NCBI GenBank assembly: GCA_900538885.1
Contig: UQAI01000042.1
Span: 1-13,037, forward strand
Source: an uncultured Mollicutes bacterium
Lineage (GTDB): Bacteria > Bacillota_I > Bacilli_A > ML615J-28 > CAG-313
Direction: 5' to 3'
Length of the DNA: 13,037 nt
The notes under the pieces are model-generated. The model was given only the letters and a program-made list of their open reading frames with translations. It was not told the DNA's origin and did not search any database. The translations under genes and the position numbers were made by a program. Shown one piece after another: positions 1-7,039 of the stretch; positions within the stretch are counted from its first letter, which is position 1; the number at the start of each line of letters is the position of its first letter.

Positions 1-24
1 TTTTAAAAGAAACATTAAGTGTTT

Positions 25-48
25 GAGTTAGAGTAATAACTCTAACTT
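25..48 (-). terminator. candidate stem-loop at the end of the aro operon
   Basis: Positions 27-34 and 39-46 form a perfect 8-bp stem around a 4-nt loop, extendable by one A-T and one G-U pair. It overlaps the stop codon of the DAHP synthase gene. Read on the minus strand, the stem is not followed directly by a U run; a short T-rich stretch comes about 15 nt later (revcomp of 1-9). It could be a terminator or an mRNA 3'-end stabiliser. Whether the operon continues past the window edge cannot be seen. Confidence 0.35.
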
Positions 49-842
49 TGTTCTACAATTTTATTTAGTTTTTTAATAGTTTTAATTAGTTCATCACATT
101 CATCAAAGGATAATGCTTGAGCACTATCACTAAGTGAAACCTTAGGGTTAGGATGTATTTCGACAATTAAGCCATCGGCTCCTGCCACTAAACTTGCAAG
201 TGAAAGCGGAAGAACTAGTTTATCATTGCCACATGCATGTGATGGATCAACAATTATAGGAATGTGGTAGTGTTGCTTAATGGTAACTACACTGCCCAAG
301 TCAAGGGTATTTCTCGTGATGGTCTCAAACGTTCTAATACCACGTTCACAAAGAATAACTTGATTATTGCCACCGATTAGTAGATATTCAGCAGCACATA
401 ACCATTCTTCCAAGGTGTTTGCGAAACCTCGTTTTAAAAGCACAGGTTTATTTATCTTACTTAAAGCTTTAAGTAAATAAAAGTTTTGCATATTACGAGC
501 ACCAACTTGAATAATGTCTACAACATCAATAAATTCTTGAAGATATTCAGCAGAAGGGATTTCACTTACAATTTTTAGATTATATTCATTTTTGATTCTT
601 TTAAGGATATTTAATCCTTCTAATTCCAAACCTTGAAAATCATAAGCAGAAGTACGGGGCTTGAAAGCGCCAGCTCGTAAGAATTTAATGTCGTTTTTAA
701 CTAATTCATCCGCAATCTTTTTCATTTGTTCATAACTTTCGACTGCACAAGGACCAGCAATAATTAATTTTTCGTTATCCATTAAACCTAAGTTAGTTAA
801 AACATTGGAGTCTAATTTATCAATTAGTGGATGATTTGACAT
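42..842 (-). CDS. aroF: 3-deoxy-7-phosphoheptulonate (DAHP) synthase, short type I-beta form
   Basis: Catalyses the first shikimate step, condensing phosphoenolpyruvate with erythrose-4-phosphate to DAHP in the cytoplasm. The 266-aa protein is essentially only the TIM-barrel catalytic core. Visible family motifs are AGPCAVES (metal-binding Cys32), LRAGAFKPRTS (residues 55-65, PEP/E4P binding), the KRG motif, CERGIRTF and DPSHACGN with the metal-ligand His. There is no N-terminal ferredoxin-like or chorismate-mutase domain and no C-terminal ACT or mutase domain, so no built-in feedback sensor is seen. The start at 842 is supported by an AAAGGAG ribosome site about 8 nt upstream, inside the end of aroQ; the two genes overlap by 23 nt. 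It is the last aro gene in the window. The symbol is by function: this family is called aroA, aroF or aroG in different genomes. KDO-8-phosphate synthase is a relative, but the full aro context decides for DAHP synthase. Confidence 0.93.
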   Translation of the reverse strand: MSNHPLIDKLDSNVLTNLGLMDNEKLIIAGPCAVESYEQMKKIADELVKNDIKFLRAGAFKPRTSAYDFQGLELEGLNILKRIKNEYNLKIVSEIPSAEYLQEFIDVVDIIQVGARNMQNFYLLKALSKINKPVLLKRGFANTLEEWLCAAEYLLIGGNNQVILCERGIRTFETITRNTLDLGSVVTIKQHYHIPIIVDPSHACGNDKLVLPLSLASLVAGADGLIVEIHPNPKVSLSDSAQALSFDECDELIKTIKKLNKIVEQS

Positions 843-1278
843 TATTACTATCTCCTTTCATGAAATAATCAATGGCTTCAAAGTATCCTTCATAGGATTT
901 GCCCATAATAGTTTTACAACAAACATCACTGATAACAGATTTTTGACGGAACGATTCCCGAGTAGTTAAATCAGAAAGATGCACTTCAACTACAGGAACG
1001 TTAACACTTGAAATAGCATCATGGATGGCGTATGAATAATGAGTTAATGCTCCAGGATTAATGATAATTCCATCGAATCTTTTAAAGTAAGCGTGATGAA
1101 TTAAATCAATAATTTTGCCTTCATAGTTAGTTTGTTTAATAATTAGTTGAATGTGAAATTCATTTGCGTATAATTTTAATTCTTGAGATAATTCATAGTA
1201 ACTTTTGGTACCATAAATCTCTGGTTCTCTAATTCCTAACATATTTAAGTTAGGACCATTAATAATTAGAAGCTTCAT
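820..1278 (-). CDS. aroQ: 3-dehydroquinate dehydratase, type II
   Basis: Dehydrates 3-dehydroquinate to 3-dehydroshikimate, the third pathway step. At 152 aa it has the usual length of the dodecameric type II enzyme, which is unrelated to type I AroD. The signature NGPNLNMLG begins at residue 7. Next come the flexible lid with Arg17 and catalytic Tyr22 (REPEIYG), QTNYEG at 49-54, INPGALTH with Asn74 and His80, and the catalytic His100 in VEVHLS, followed by RESFR. The expected catalytic residues are present. The start at 1278 lies inside the end of the upstream fusion gene (20-nt overlap), with an AAAGGAA ribosome site 11-12 nt upstream. The stop is TGA, evidence for the standard code. It is translationally coupled in the aro operon. 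Confidence 0.95.
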   Translation of the reverse strand: MKLLIINGPNLNMLGIREPEIYGTKSYYELSQELKLYANEFHIQLIIKQTNYEGKIIDLIHHAYFKRFDGIIINPGALTHYSYAIHDAISSVNVPVVEVHLSDLTTRESFRQKSVISDVCCKTIMGKSYEGYFEAIDYFMKGDSNNVKSSTN

Positions 1279-2746
1279 ATTTTATGTATTCCTTTATTGC
1301 CTTAATAATTTCATTGATATCACTACTTTTTATGACAACATCCGCATATTTTAGGTAGTTATCATTTCTTGCTTTATAAAGTTTGTCAATGTCATCTGTG
1401 TTTTTGACTAATGGTCTAGTGCCGTCAATACGTGACTTTAAAACATCAAGTGGGGTATCTAGATATACTATTATACCATTTTGTGACAAAAAAGTCATAC
1501 TTTTAGAATTATTTATTGCTCCACCACCAATAGAAATTACGGAGCCAGTATAAGTAGATAGTCTTTTAATTACATCAGCTTCATAAATTCGGAAAATTTC
1601 TTCATTACCACCATTTTTAATAATATCTGGAAATGATTGCTTTTTAATTGCTAAAATTTCATCTGTATCATAACTTGGTCGATTGATTGCATCGCCGAGT
1701 TTTTTTCCAATTGTGGTTTTACCAGCATATGGCATACCAATTAAAATAATATTTTTTTGTTTTGCAAGTATTGTTTCAATAATGTTTTGATAAGATTTTT
1801 CTTTACGAGTACGTTTATAAAAGGCATCGATAAGATTTTCTGTTTCTTCAGCTTGTGCTACTAGCATATAAAGACCATTATAGTATGTTACGTTAGGAGT
1901 AAGTCCTAAGATAGAGCGTGAAGGGTTATAATTAATGTCAATTATAAGTCTTACTCTTTGTAGATTATCCATATCAACAAGAGGTTCTAATTCAAGATTT
2001 GGAAAAACATTATAACTAGTGGTATTGATAATTATATCAGGATCATAGCTATATATTGTAGATAACGGATTTTCTTTTATTTTTGGATTTCTAGCAAAAA
2101 TTTCATATTTGTTTGCATCTAGCTCGTTAAGTGCTACCACAATTGTTGATTTAGTTTGACCATTACCTAAAATAGCTATTTTTTTATTTTTTAAATTAAT
2201 TGAATAATGTTTTATCATTGAGATAAAGCCAAGGTAGTCGGTGTTAAAACCGAAATTAGAGCCATTATATTTAATGATTGTATTGACGGTTTCTGTAAGT
2301 GATGCAATTTCTGATAATTTATCACAAATTTTGTATGCTTCATGTTTATAAGGATTGGTAACATTGATTGCGGTGAAAGGTATTTTATTAATATCTTCAA
2401 AATCATTAGTTTCGTAATATTCATATTCATTATTACCTAGCATATTGTGAATAAGCTTGGAATAACTATAGTTAAGTCTTTTACCAATTAAATAATATTT
2501 CGCTTTTTGAATCTTTCGAGATTGTTCGAAAATGTGTTCATATGTTTCATTAATTAAAATACTATTTTCATAATTGTTTGATTTGGCAATAATTTGTAAT
2601 TCACGGTTATTATCTTTTAATTCATCATTGCTTGCGGCTTTAACAAAGCCTATTTCTTTAACAAGATTATAACGTTTATTTAATAATTCAATTAGATTAT
2701 TATCGATAGCATCGATTTCTTTACGTAATTGTTCTTTACTTTTCAT
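1259..2746 (-). CDS. trifunctional chorismate mutase / shikimate dehydrogenase / shikimate kinase
   Basis: A 495-aa fusion of three aromatic pathway enzymes. Residues 1-83 are an AroQ-class chorismate mutase (chorismate to prephenate). Every active-site position of the E. coli mutase can be matched: Arg8, Arg25, Lys36, Asp45, Arg48, Glu49, Ser76 and Gln80. Residues 84-310 are shikimate dehydrogenase (AroE). They show SYSKLIHN for shikimate binding, NVTNPYK with catalytic Lys134, TVNT, NTD with catalytic Asp170, a GNGQTKS nucleotide loop at 194-200 and the C-terminal YNGLYMLVAQA. Residues 328-495 are shikimate kinase (AroK), with Walker A GMPYAGKTT (336-344), Asp359/Asp361, Arg385, GGG at 406-408, the lid Arg443 in TRPLV and Arg459. 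All three domains look catalytically competent. The start at 2746 has a weak GGTGAT ribosome site and overlaps aroC by 11 nt, so coupling probably matters. No frameshift or internal stop is seen; the fusion is one open frame. Confidence 0.92.
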   Translation of the reverse strand: MKSKEQLRKEIDAIDNNLIELLNKRYNLVKEIGFVKAASNDELKDNNRELQIIAKSNNYENSILINETYEHIFEQSRKIQKAKYYLIGKRLNYSYSKLIHNMLGNNEYEYYETNDFEDINKIPFTAINVTNPYKHEAYKICDKLSEIASLTETVNTIIKYNGSNFGFNTDYLGFISMIKHYSINLKNKKIAILGNGQTKSTIVVALNELDANKYEIFARNPKIKENPLSTIYSYDPDIIINTTSYNVFPNLELEPLVDMDNLQRVRLIIDINYNPSRSILGLTPNVTYYNGLYMLVAQAEETENLIDAFYKRTRKEKSYQNIIETILAKQKNIILIGMPYAGKTTIGKKLGDAINRPSYDTDEILAIKKQSFPDIIKNGGNEEIFRIYEADVIKRLSTYTGSVISIGGGAINNSKSMTFLSQNGIIVYLDTPLDVLKSRIDGTRPLVKNTDDIDKLYKARNDNYLKYADVVIKSSDINEIIKAIKEYIKYEASNY

Positions 2747-3809
2747 TTTCTATCACCATATCTAAAACACCATAATAAGTTAAGGCGTTGATTACTTGAA
2801 GGGCACGATGAACAAAAAGAGGATCGTGTCTACCAGTAGTTGTTAAATTAATATTCTGTTTATTTTTAAGGTCAATTGACTTAATTTCTTGTTTTATACT
2901 TACAGGGGCTTTAATGGCGGTTTTAAAGCTTATGTAATTGCCATTACTAATTCCTCCATTGATTCCACCTTGATGATTTGAAGAAAAGTTAATTTTATTA
3001 GATTCTAGGCTGAGTTCATCGATTGTAGAAGAACCATATTTTTTGGTTATGTCAAATCCATCCCCAAATTCAATTCCTTTTACTCCGGGAATAGAGAAAA
3101 GAAGATGAGCGATTATGCTTTCAAAACTATCAAAGAAAGGTTCGCCAAGACCTGTTGGAACGTTAAAAATAAAGGTTTCAACAATTCCACCAAGAGAATC
3201 ACCTTGATTAATGGTTTTTTTGATTAAGTCAAGCATTGCTTTTTTAGCTCTTTCATCAATAACAGGAAATTCATCATTTTGTAAATATAATAATTTGCTA
3301 AAGGTGTTATTTGAAATTGAAGCTTTCGCATCGTTGATATTTTTTATACTATAAATATGAGATACAACTTCAATTTGTTTAGTATTTAATATTTGATGGC
3401 ACATTTCACCTAATACGGAAAGTACAACCGTCACTCTACCGCTTGATGCTCCACCGCCACGATAGTCGTTTGCTCCATTTGTTTTTAAATATTTTGTTAA
3501 ATCAGCATGACTAGGTCTGATAATTCCTTCTTGGTAATCAGTACTTTTGATATCTGTATTTTTGATAAAAACAGTTAGTGGTTCACCAGTAGTATGGTTG
3601 TTGAAGTATCCACTAACAAAGGTAATTTCGTCAGTTTCGCGCCTTAAAGTGGAGATAAGAGGATGTCCAGCTCTAAGTTTTAGGGCGTTTTTGATTTTTT
3701 CAATATCAAAGGAAAAATTGGCTGGAAAACCATCAATGGTTAGACCAATAAGAGGACCATGAGATTCGCCAAAAATGCTGATTCTAATATTCTTTCCAAA
3801 ATTGTTCAT
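2736..3809 (-). CDS. aroC: chorismate synthase
   Basis: Converts 5-enolpyruvylshikimate-3-phosphate to chorismate, the seventh and last shikimate step, using reduced FMN as catalyst. The 357-aa length is normal. Signatures are the N-terminal GESHG with His17, the RRETDE region near 56-61, RPSHADLTKY (98-107) with the second conserved His101, RGGGASSGR at 117-125 and GRHDP near the C-terminus. Most family members have RPGHAD or RPSHAD at the His101 motif, so this is ordinary. The start at 3809 is set by a GGAGG ribosome site inside the end of aroB; the two genes overlap by 26 nt, the largest overlap in this operon. No flavin reductase domain is attached. Confidence 0.96.
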   Translation of the reverse strand: MNNFGKNIRISIFGESHGPLIGLTIDGFPANFSFDIEKIKNALKLRAGHPLISTLRRETDEITFVSGYFNNHTTGEPLTVFIKNTDIKSTDYQEGIIRPSHADLTKYLKTNGANDYRGGGASSGRVTVVLSVLGEMCHQILNTKQIEVVSHIYSIKNINDAKASISNNTFSKLLYLQNDEFPVIDERAKKAMLDLIKKTINQGDSLGGIVETFIFNVPTGLGEPFFDSFESIIAHLLFSIPGVKGIEFGDGFDITKKYGSSTIDELSLESNKINFSSNHQGGINGGISNGNYISFKTAIKAPVSIKQEIKSIDLKNKQNINLTTTGRHDPLFVHRALQVINALTYYGVLDMVIENEK

Positions 3810-4809
3810 TTTTTAAGTCCTCCAATCGATATTGTTTAAGCTTACTGTGACCTATGGAATCAATGGATAATAATGAAATTTTGCCATTTGAAACTTTTTT
3901 GTCATAATTAATAAGGGCAAGATAGTCTAATTTTTCAATCTCATGATTTAAAAGATTAAACTTTTTTAGCAATAAAGTTAAAATTTGTTCAACTTTTGGA
4001 TTTGTCATTTCCGCAATCATTCCCATTGCGACGGCTTCTCCATGAGTTAATTGAAAGTCTGTCTTAGTTTCAATAAGGTGACCAATGGTGTGTCCAAAGT
4101 TTAAAATATGACGTTTATTGGTGTCAAATTCATCTTTTTCGGTGATTTTAATCTTATGCATAATAGCACGATAGATTAAATTATTTAATGAAGAAAGATC
4201 ATTTTGATAGTCTTTGGAAAGATGATATAGTTCATTAAACATCTTTTCATCTTTTGTTACCGCAATCTTAATGATTTCGGCTATTCCACTAACAAGTTGT
4301 CTTTCATCTAAGGTATTTAAAAAGGCGGTATCGATTAAAATTTTGGTGGGATGGTAAATTAAACCTATTTGATTTTTAAGACTATTAACGTTTAGTCCAC
4401 ATTTACCACCGATACTTGCATCGACCATTCCAATTAGTGAAGTTGGGATATTGATAAAACTAATTCCACGGCGGTAAGTTCCTGCCACGAATCCACAAAT
4501 ATCAGTTATAACGCCACCGCCAAAACCTATGATTACATCATTTTTAGTTAGTTGATATTCTTGAAGAATGGTAATTATCATGCGATATGTATCAAGGGAT
4601 TTTGAGTATTCACCTGGTACGATAGGAATAATTCCTACAAGACCTGGTATGGAACTAAGAAGTGGACTGTATAATTTATTAAGGTTTTGATCAGTTATTA
4701 CCAAATACTTGCAGTTTTTGTCGAGTAGTTCCCATTTTGTATTGATAAAGTTTTCACCAAAATGAATTTTCACTTCTTGATATTGGTAACTTGCTGTTAA
4801 AGTTTTCAT
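3784..4809 (-). CDS. aroB: 3-dehydroquinate synthase
   Basis: NAD- and metal-dependent cyclisation of DAHP to 3-dehydroquinate, the second shikimate step. The 341-aa protein shows the NAD-binding GGGVITD (97-103), PTSLIGMVDASIGGK (122-136), and the three metal ligands Glu178 (GIAEIIK), His240 (LNFGHT) and His256 (HGEAVA). Length is close to the bacterial norm. Its ATG overlaps the TGA of aroA by 4 nt (ATGA), and its AGGAG ribosome site lies in the last aroA codons. It is a plain DHQ synthase rather than a 2-deoxy-scyllo-inosose or aminoDHQ synthase, judging by the aro context and the intact motifs. Confidence 0.96.
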   Translation of the reverse strand: MKTLTASYQYQEVKIHFGENFINTKWELLDKNCKYLVITDQNLNKLYSPLLSSIPGLVGIIPIVPGEYSKSLDTYRMIITILQEYQLTKNDVIIGFGGGVITDICGFVAGTYRRGISFINIPTSLIGMVDASIGGKCGLNVNSLKNQIGLIYHPTKILIDTAFLNTLDERQLVSGIAEIIKIAVTKDEKMFNELYHLSKDYQNDLSSLNNLIYRAIMHKIKITEKDEFDTNKRHILNFGHTIGHLIETKTDFQLTHGEAVAMGMIAEMTNPKVEQILTLLLKKFNLLNHEIEKLDYLALINYDKKVSNGKISLLSIDSIGHSKLKQYRLEDLKNEQFWKEY

Positions 4810-6053
4810 TTTTTACTCCTTAATTGCTCGTAATCATTAATAAAATTAGGATATGATTTATTAATAGATTCAGTATTTATTAATTTAATAGGGTTTGAAA
4901 ATCTTGAGGAAATGGCTACTACCATCATTAAAAGACGATGATCGTTAGGTATAATTATTGATGATTTGTTTAATAATTTAGTTTGCCCTTGAATTATTAA
5001 TGTATTATCTTTTAATTTAATGTTTCCACCAAGTTCAGTTAGTAAATTTATAGTTTCTTTTAACCTATCAGTTTCTTTATATGTTAACTTTTCTATTCCT
5101 CTAATTTCGCTTTTTCCTGTTGTAACTACAAGTAGAGCCGCCATTAAAGGAATTAAGTCTGGGGTATCTGATAGGTCAAAGTTACATGGTGACATACAAG
5201 AAGTAGAAGCTTCAATATTTAAATCATTAATAAAGATATGAGCTTTCATTTGAGTTAGATAATTAATAATTTTACTATCTCCTTGGAGGGAAAGACACTT
5301 TAGTCCTTCACATTTAACATCACCATTTAAGCATCCCATAACTAAAAAATTTGAAGCAGCACTATAATCGCTTTCTATTAGGTAGTTAGCTGGCGAATTA
5401 TTTATTTTTGTATCAGAAAAATAGTTACCTGCTATTTTATAGGTTATATTGTATTCTTGCATAACTCCTAAAGTCATTCTAACATATGGGTTTTTCAAAA
5501 TAGAAGAGTTGATATAATACCCTTTATTTTGTCCTATAATGGTTGAAAGAATTATGCCTGAAGTATATTGAGATGTTTTTTCATTGTTAATTAAATTATT
5601 TAAATTTTTGAAGCTAAAGGAAATTAAATATGATTCTTTGCTTTCTTTTAAAATAGTAAATGAAAGATCCGTAGGATTGGTAGTTAGCGTAAGCCGATCA
5701 AACATTCTTTTATCGACATAAACTATAAATTCATGAAATAGTTCCCAGTAAATAGGGGCGATAAAACGAATTGATGAACCACTGTTATGCCCGTTAATAA
5801 TTTCTTTTGGCTTATTAAAGGCGTGAGGTGGATAAATAGTAATAGTATTACTATCATAATCAATATCAAACCTTACTCCGATGTTTTCTAAAAACTTAAT
5901 TGTAATAATAGTATCATCACAAAAGCAAGCATTAGAGATAGTTGAAGTAGTTTTACCAAGAGCTGCACAAATAAGAGCTCGGTGGGTTAAACTTTTGGAA
6001 CCTGGCACTTTAACACTGCCACATACTTTACTAGGATTAATTAATATTTCCAT
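4806..6053 (-). CDS. aroA: 3-phosphoshikimate 1-carboxyvinyltransferase (EPSP synthase)
   Basis: Transfers enolpyruvate from PEP to shikimate-3-phosphate, the sixth step. It is the first gene of the operon and 415 aa long, slightly shorter than the E. coli enzyme. Motifs are PGSKSLTHR with Lys20, Ser21 and Arg25; the PEP loop NSGSSIRF (90-97); TSQYTSG (161-167); SDYSAAS; DTPDLIPLMAAL with the catalytic Asp; YKETDRL; NDHRLLMM; and KSYPNF near the end. The PEP loop is divergent: where E. coli reads NAGTAMRP, this has Ser for Thr97 and Phe97 in place of Pro101. The start at 6053 has a GGTGAT site 5-6 nt upstream (revcomp of about 6058-6063), which is weak. The gene ends in TGA overlapping the aroB start. 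Confidence 0.94.
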   Translation of the reverse strand: MEILINPSKVCGSVKVPGSKSLTHRALICAALGKTTSTISNACFCDDTIITIKFLENIGVRFDIDYDSNTITIYPPHAFNKPKEIINGHNSGSSIRFIAPIYWELFHEFIVYVDKRMFDRLTLTTNPTDLSFTILKESKESYLISFSFKNLNNLINNEKTSQYTSGIILSTIIGQNKGYYINSSILKNPYVRMTLGVMQEYNITYKIAGNYFSDTKINNSPANYLIESDYSAASNFLVMGCLNGDVKCEGLKCLSLQGDSKIINYLTQMKAHIFINDLNIEASTSCMSPCNFDLSDTPDLIPLMAALLVVTTGKSEIRGIEKLTYKETDRLKETINLLTELGGNIKLKDNTLIIQGQTKLLNKSSIIIPNDHRLLMMVVAISSRFSNPIKLINTESINKSYPNFINDYEQLRSKK

Positions 6054-6090
6054 AAATCACCTTAAAACTTAAATAATTATCTATAATTAG

Positions 6091-6109
6091 GAATATTTTT
6101 CAAATATTC
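6091..6109. promoter_or_regulatory. perfect 8-bp inverted repeat, candidate operator
   Basis: GAATATTT (6091-6098), a 3-nt spacer and AAATATTC (6102-6109) are exact reverse complements. The palindrome falls at or just downstream of the predicted aro transcription start and between the two divergent genes. Outer arms TATAAT (6082-6087) and ATTATA (6117-6122) are almost concentric with it. A dimeric repressor site is an inference; a short RNA hairpin is the alternative. I do not recognise the motif as the site of a named regulator. Confidence 0.4.
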
Positions 6110-6136
6110 ATTTTATATTATACTACAAAGTGTCAA
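6110..6136 (-). promoter_or_regulatory. candidate promoter of the aro operon
   Basis: On the minus strand there is a perfect -35 TTGACA (6131-6136) and TAAAAT (6110-6115) with a short 15-nt spacer. The alternative is a perfect TATAAT (6117-6122) with only TTCCTT 17 nt upstream. Either way the start would lie around 6103-6110, leaving a leader of about 50 nt before aroA. That is too short for a T-box or a classical attenuator. A weaker plus-strand TATACT (6119-6124) overlaps it and could serve the DUF368 gene. Confidence 0.45.
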
Positions 6137-6153
6137 AAAAAGGAAGTAATAAA

Positions 6154-6955
6154 ATGAAAAAAATGTTTAAGTTTATCATATTTGGAATTTCAAATATTAT
6201 CCCTGGAGTATGTAGCGCCACAATTGCTTTAATATTAAATGTTTACAATGAACTTTTGGAAATGTTAAGTAGGTTATATGTAGTTCAGAATATAAAGAAA
6301 TGTTTTTGGACTTACTAAGCTATATGAACTGATACCATTTATTTTAAATATGATATTTTTAGGTATTGTTGTGAAATCATTTCCATTAAAGGTAGATAAT
6401 AGTGTTATATATAATATAAGGAAAGAGAAAAAAATTAGTTATTTTTTGATAGGACTAATAATTGTATTAATTTTAAGTCTGTTAAATCAACAAATTTTTA
6501 AAATTGATTATACAACTATTTCACTTAAAGTAATAATGATAATTTTTATCAATGGGATAGTTGTATCATTTGGAATGATTTTACCTGGTATTAGTGGTGC
6601 TTTAATGCTTGTAATATTTGGACTTTATTTTCCTTTGTTAAATGCTTCTAAAAATATTATCATTAATATTATGCATTTTACGGTGCCATCATTAAATGAT
6701 TTTATTTTAGTAATAACTTTTATTTTTAGTTTTATATTTGGATTAGTCATTGCCTCAAAAATAATCAAAAAAGCAATAAATCAAAAGCCTATAGAATTTA
6801 ATTATTTTGTAAATGGAATGATTTTAGTCACAATTATTAATCTAGTATTGTTACTACCAAGTGCATATAGTGGTATTGTTGAAATAATATTTGGTATTTT
6901 ATTAATGATATTAATAATTGTAATTGAAAAGCCTAAAATAGGAAAAATTCGGTAA
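6154..6955 (+). pseudogene. popT: DUF368 membrane protein (PopT-type undecaprenyl-phosphate translocase family), frameshifted
   Basis: DUF368 proteins (PopT) are multi-pass membrane proteins that recycle the lipid carrier undecaprenyl phosphate across the cytoplasmic membrane. They carry two copies of a PGxSG motif in inverted halves. Here the N-terminal part (ATG at 6154, AGGAAG site at 6141-6146) encodes FGISNIIPGVCSATIALIL and stops at 6316-6318. The rest, with MILPGISGALM and about five or six hydrophobic segments, continues in the next frame to 6955. The second frame is open from about 6293, so the shift lies within 6293-6315. Removing one T from the T5 run at 6303-6307 joins the halves as KKCFGLTKLYEL. 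The downstream frame has no ribosome site before its ATG at 6350. The joined length is about 266 aa, slightly short for the family. The first motif is also degenerate (PGVCSAT for PGVSGGT), which fits decay, though a sequencing error in the T run or programmed shifting is possible. Family assignment is fairly sure; loss of function is not. Confidence 0.7.
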
Positions 6956-6993
6956 TTAAAATGTTAAATTTATAAAGATAAAATACGGGTTTC

Positions 6994-7022
6994 TTGCAAT
7001 AAAAGTAATTTTGTGATAAACT
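6994..7022 (+). promoter_or_regulatory. candidate promoter of truB
   Basis: TTGCAA (6994-6999), a 17-nt spacer and TAAACT (7017-7022). The predicted start near 7029 would fall on the truB ribosome binding site, giving an almost leaderless mRNA. That lowers confidence; transcription from further upstream through the broken DUF368 gene is possible. Confidence 0.35.
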
Positions 7023-7039
7023 AAAACAAGGTGAATATT

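Noticed and set aside
10..24. Second weak minus-strand hairpin AAACA/TGTTT followed by CTTTT
   Set aside because: Only a 5-bp AT stem; not strong enough to call a terminator by itself.
2215..2430. 71-aa minus-strand ORF inside the fusion gene
   Set aside because: It lies in another frame of a clearly coding region (AroE domain), has no ribosome site and no recognisable family.
3547..3762. Plus-strand ORF antisense to aroC
   Set aside because: A shadow of the conserved aroC N-terminal coding; no ribosome site or family.
5020..5241. Plus-strand ORFs antisense to aroA (also 5881-6072)
   Set aside because: Mirror frames of conserved EPSP synthase coding, without start signals.
6054..6110. T-box, tryptophan attenuator or riboswitch in the aro leader
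   Set aside because: The leader is only about 50 nt with no T-box sequence, leader peptide rich in aromatic codons or terminator.
6350..6955. Second half of the DUF368 protein as an independent gene
   Set aside because: There is no ribosome site before the ATG at 6350, and homology-like sequence in the same frame begins upstream of it, so it is the continuation of a frameshifted gene.
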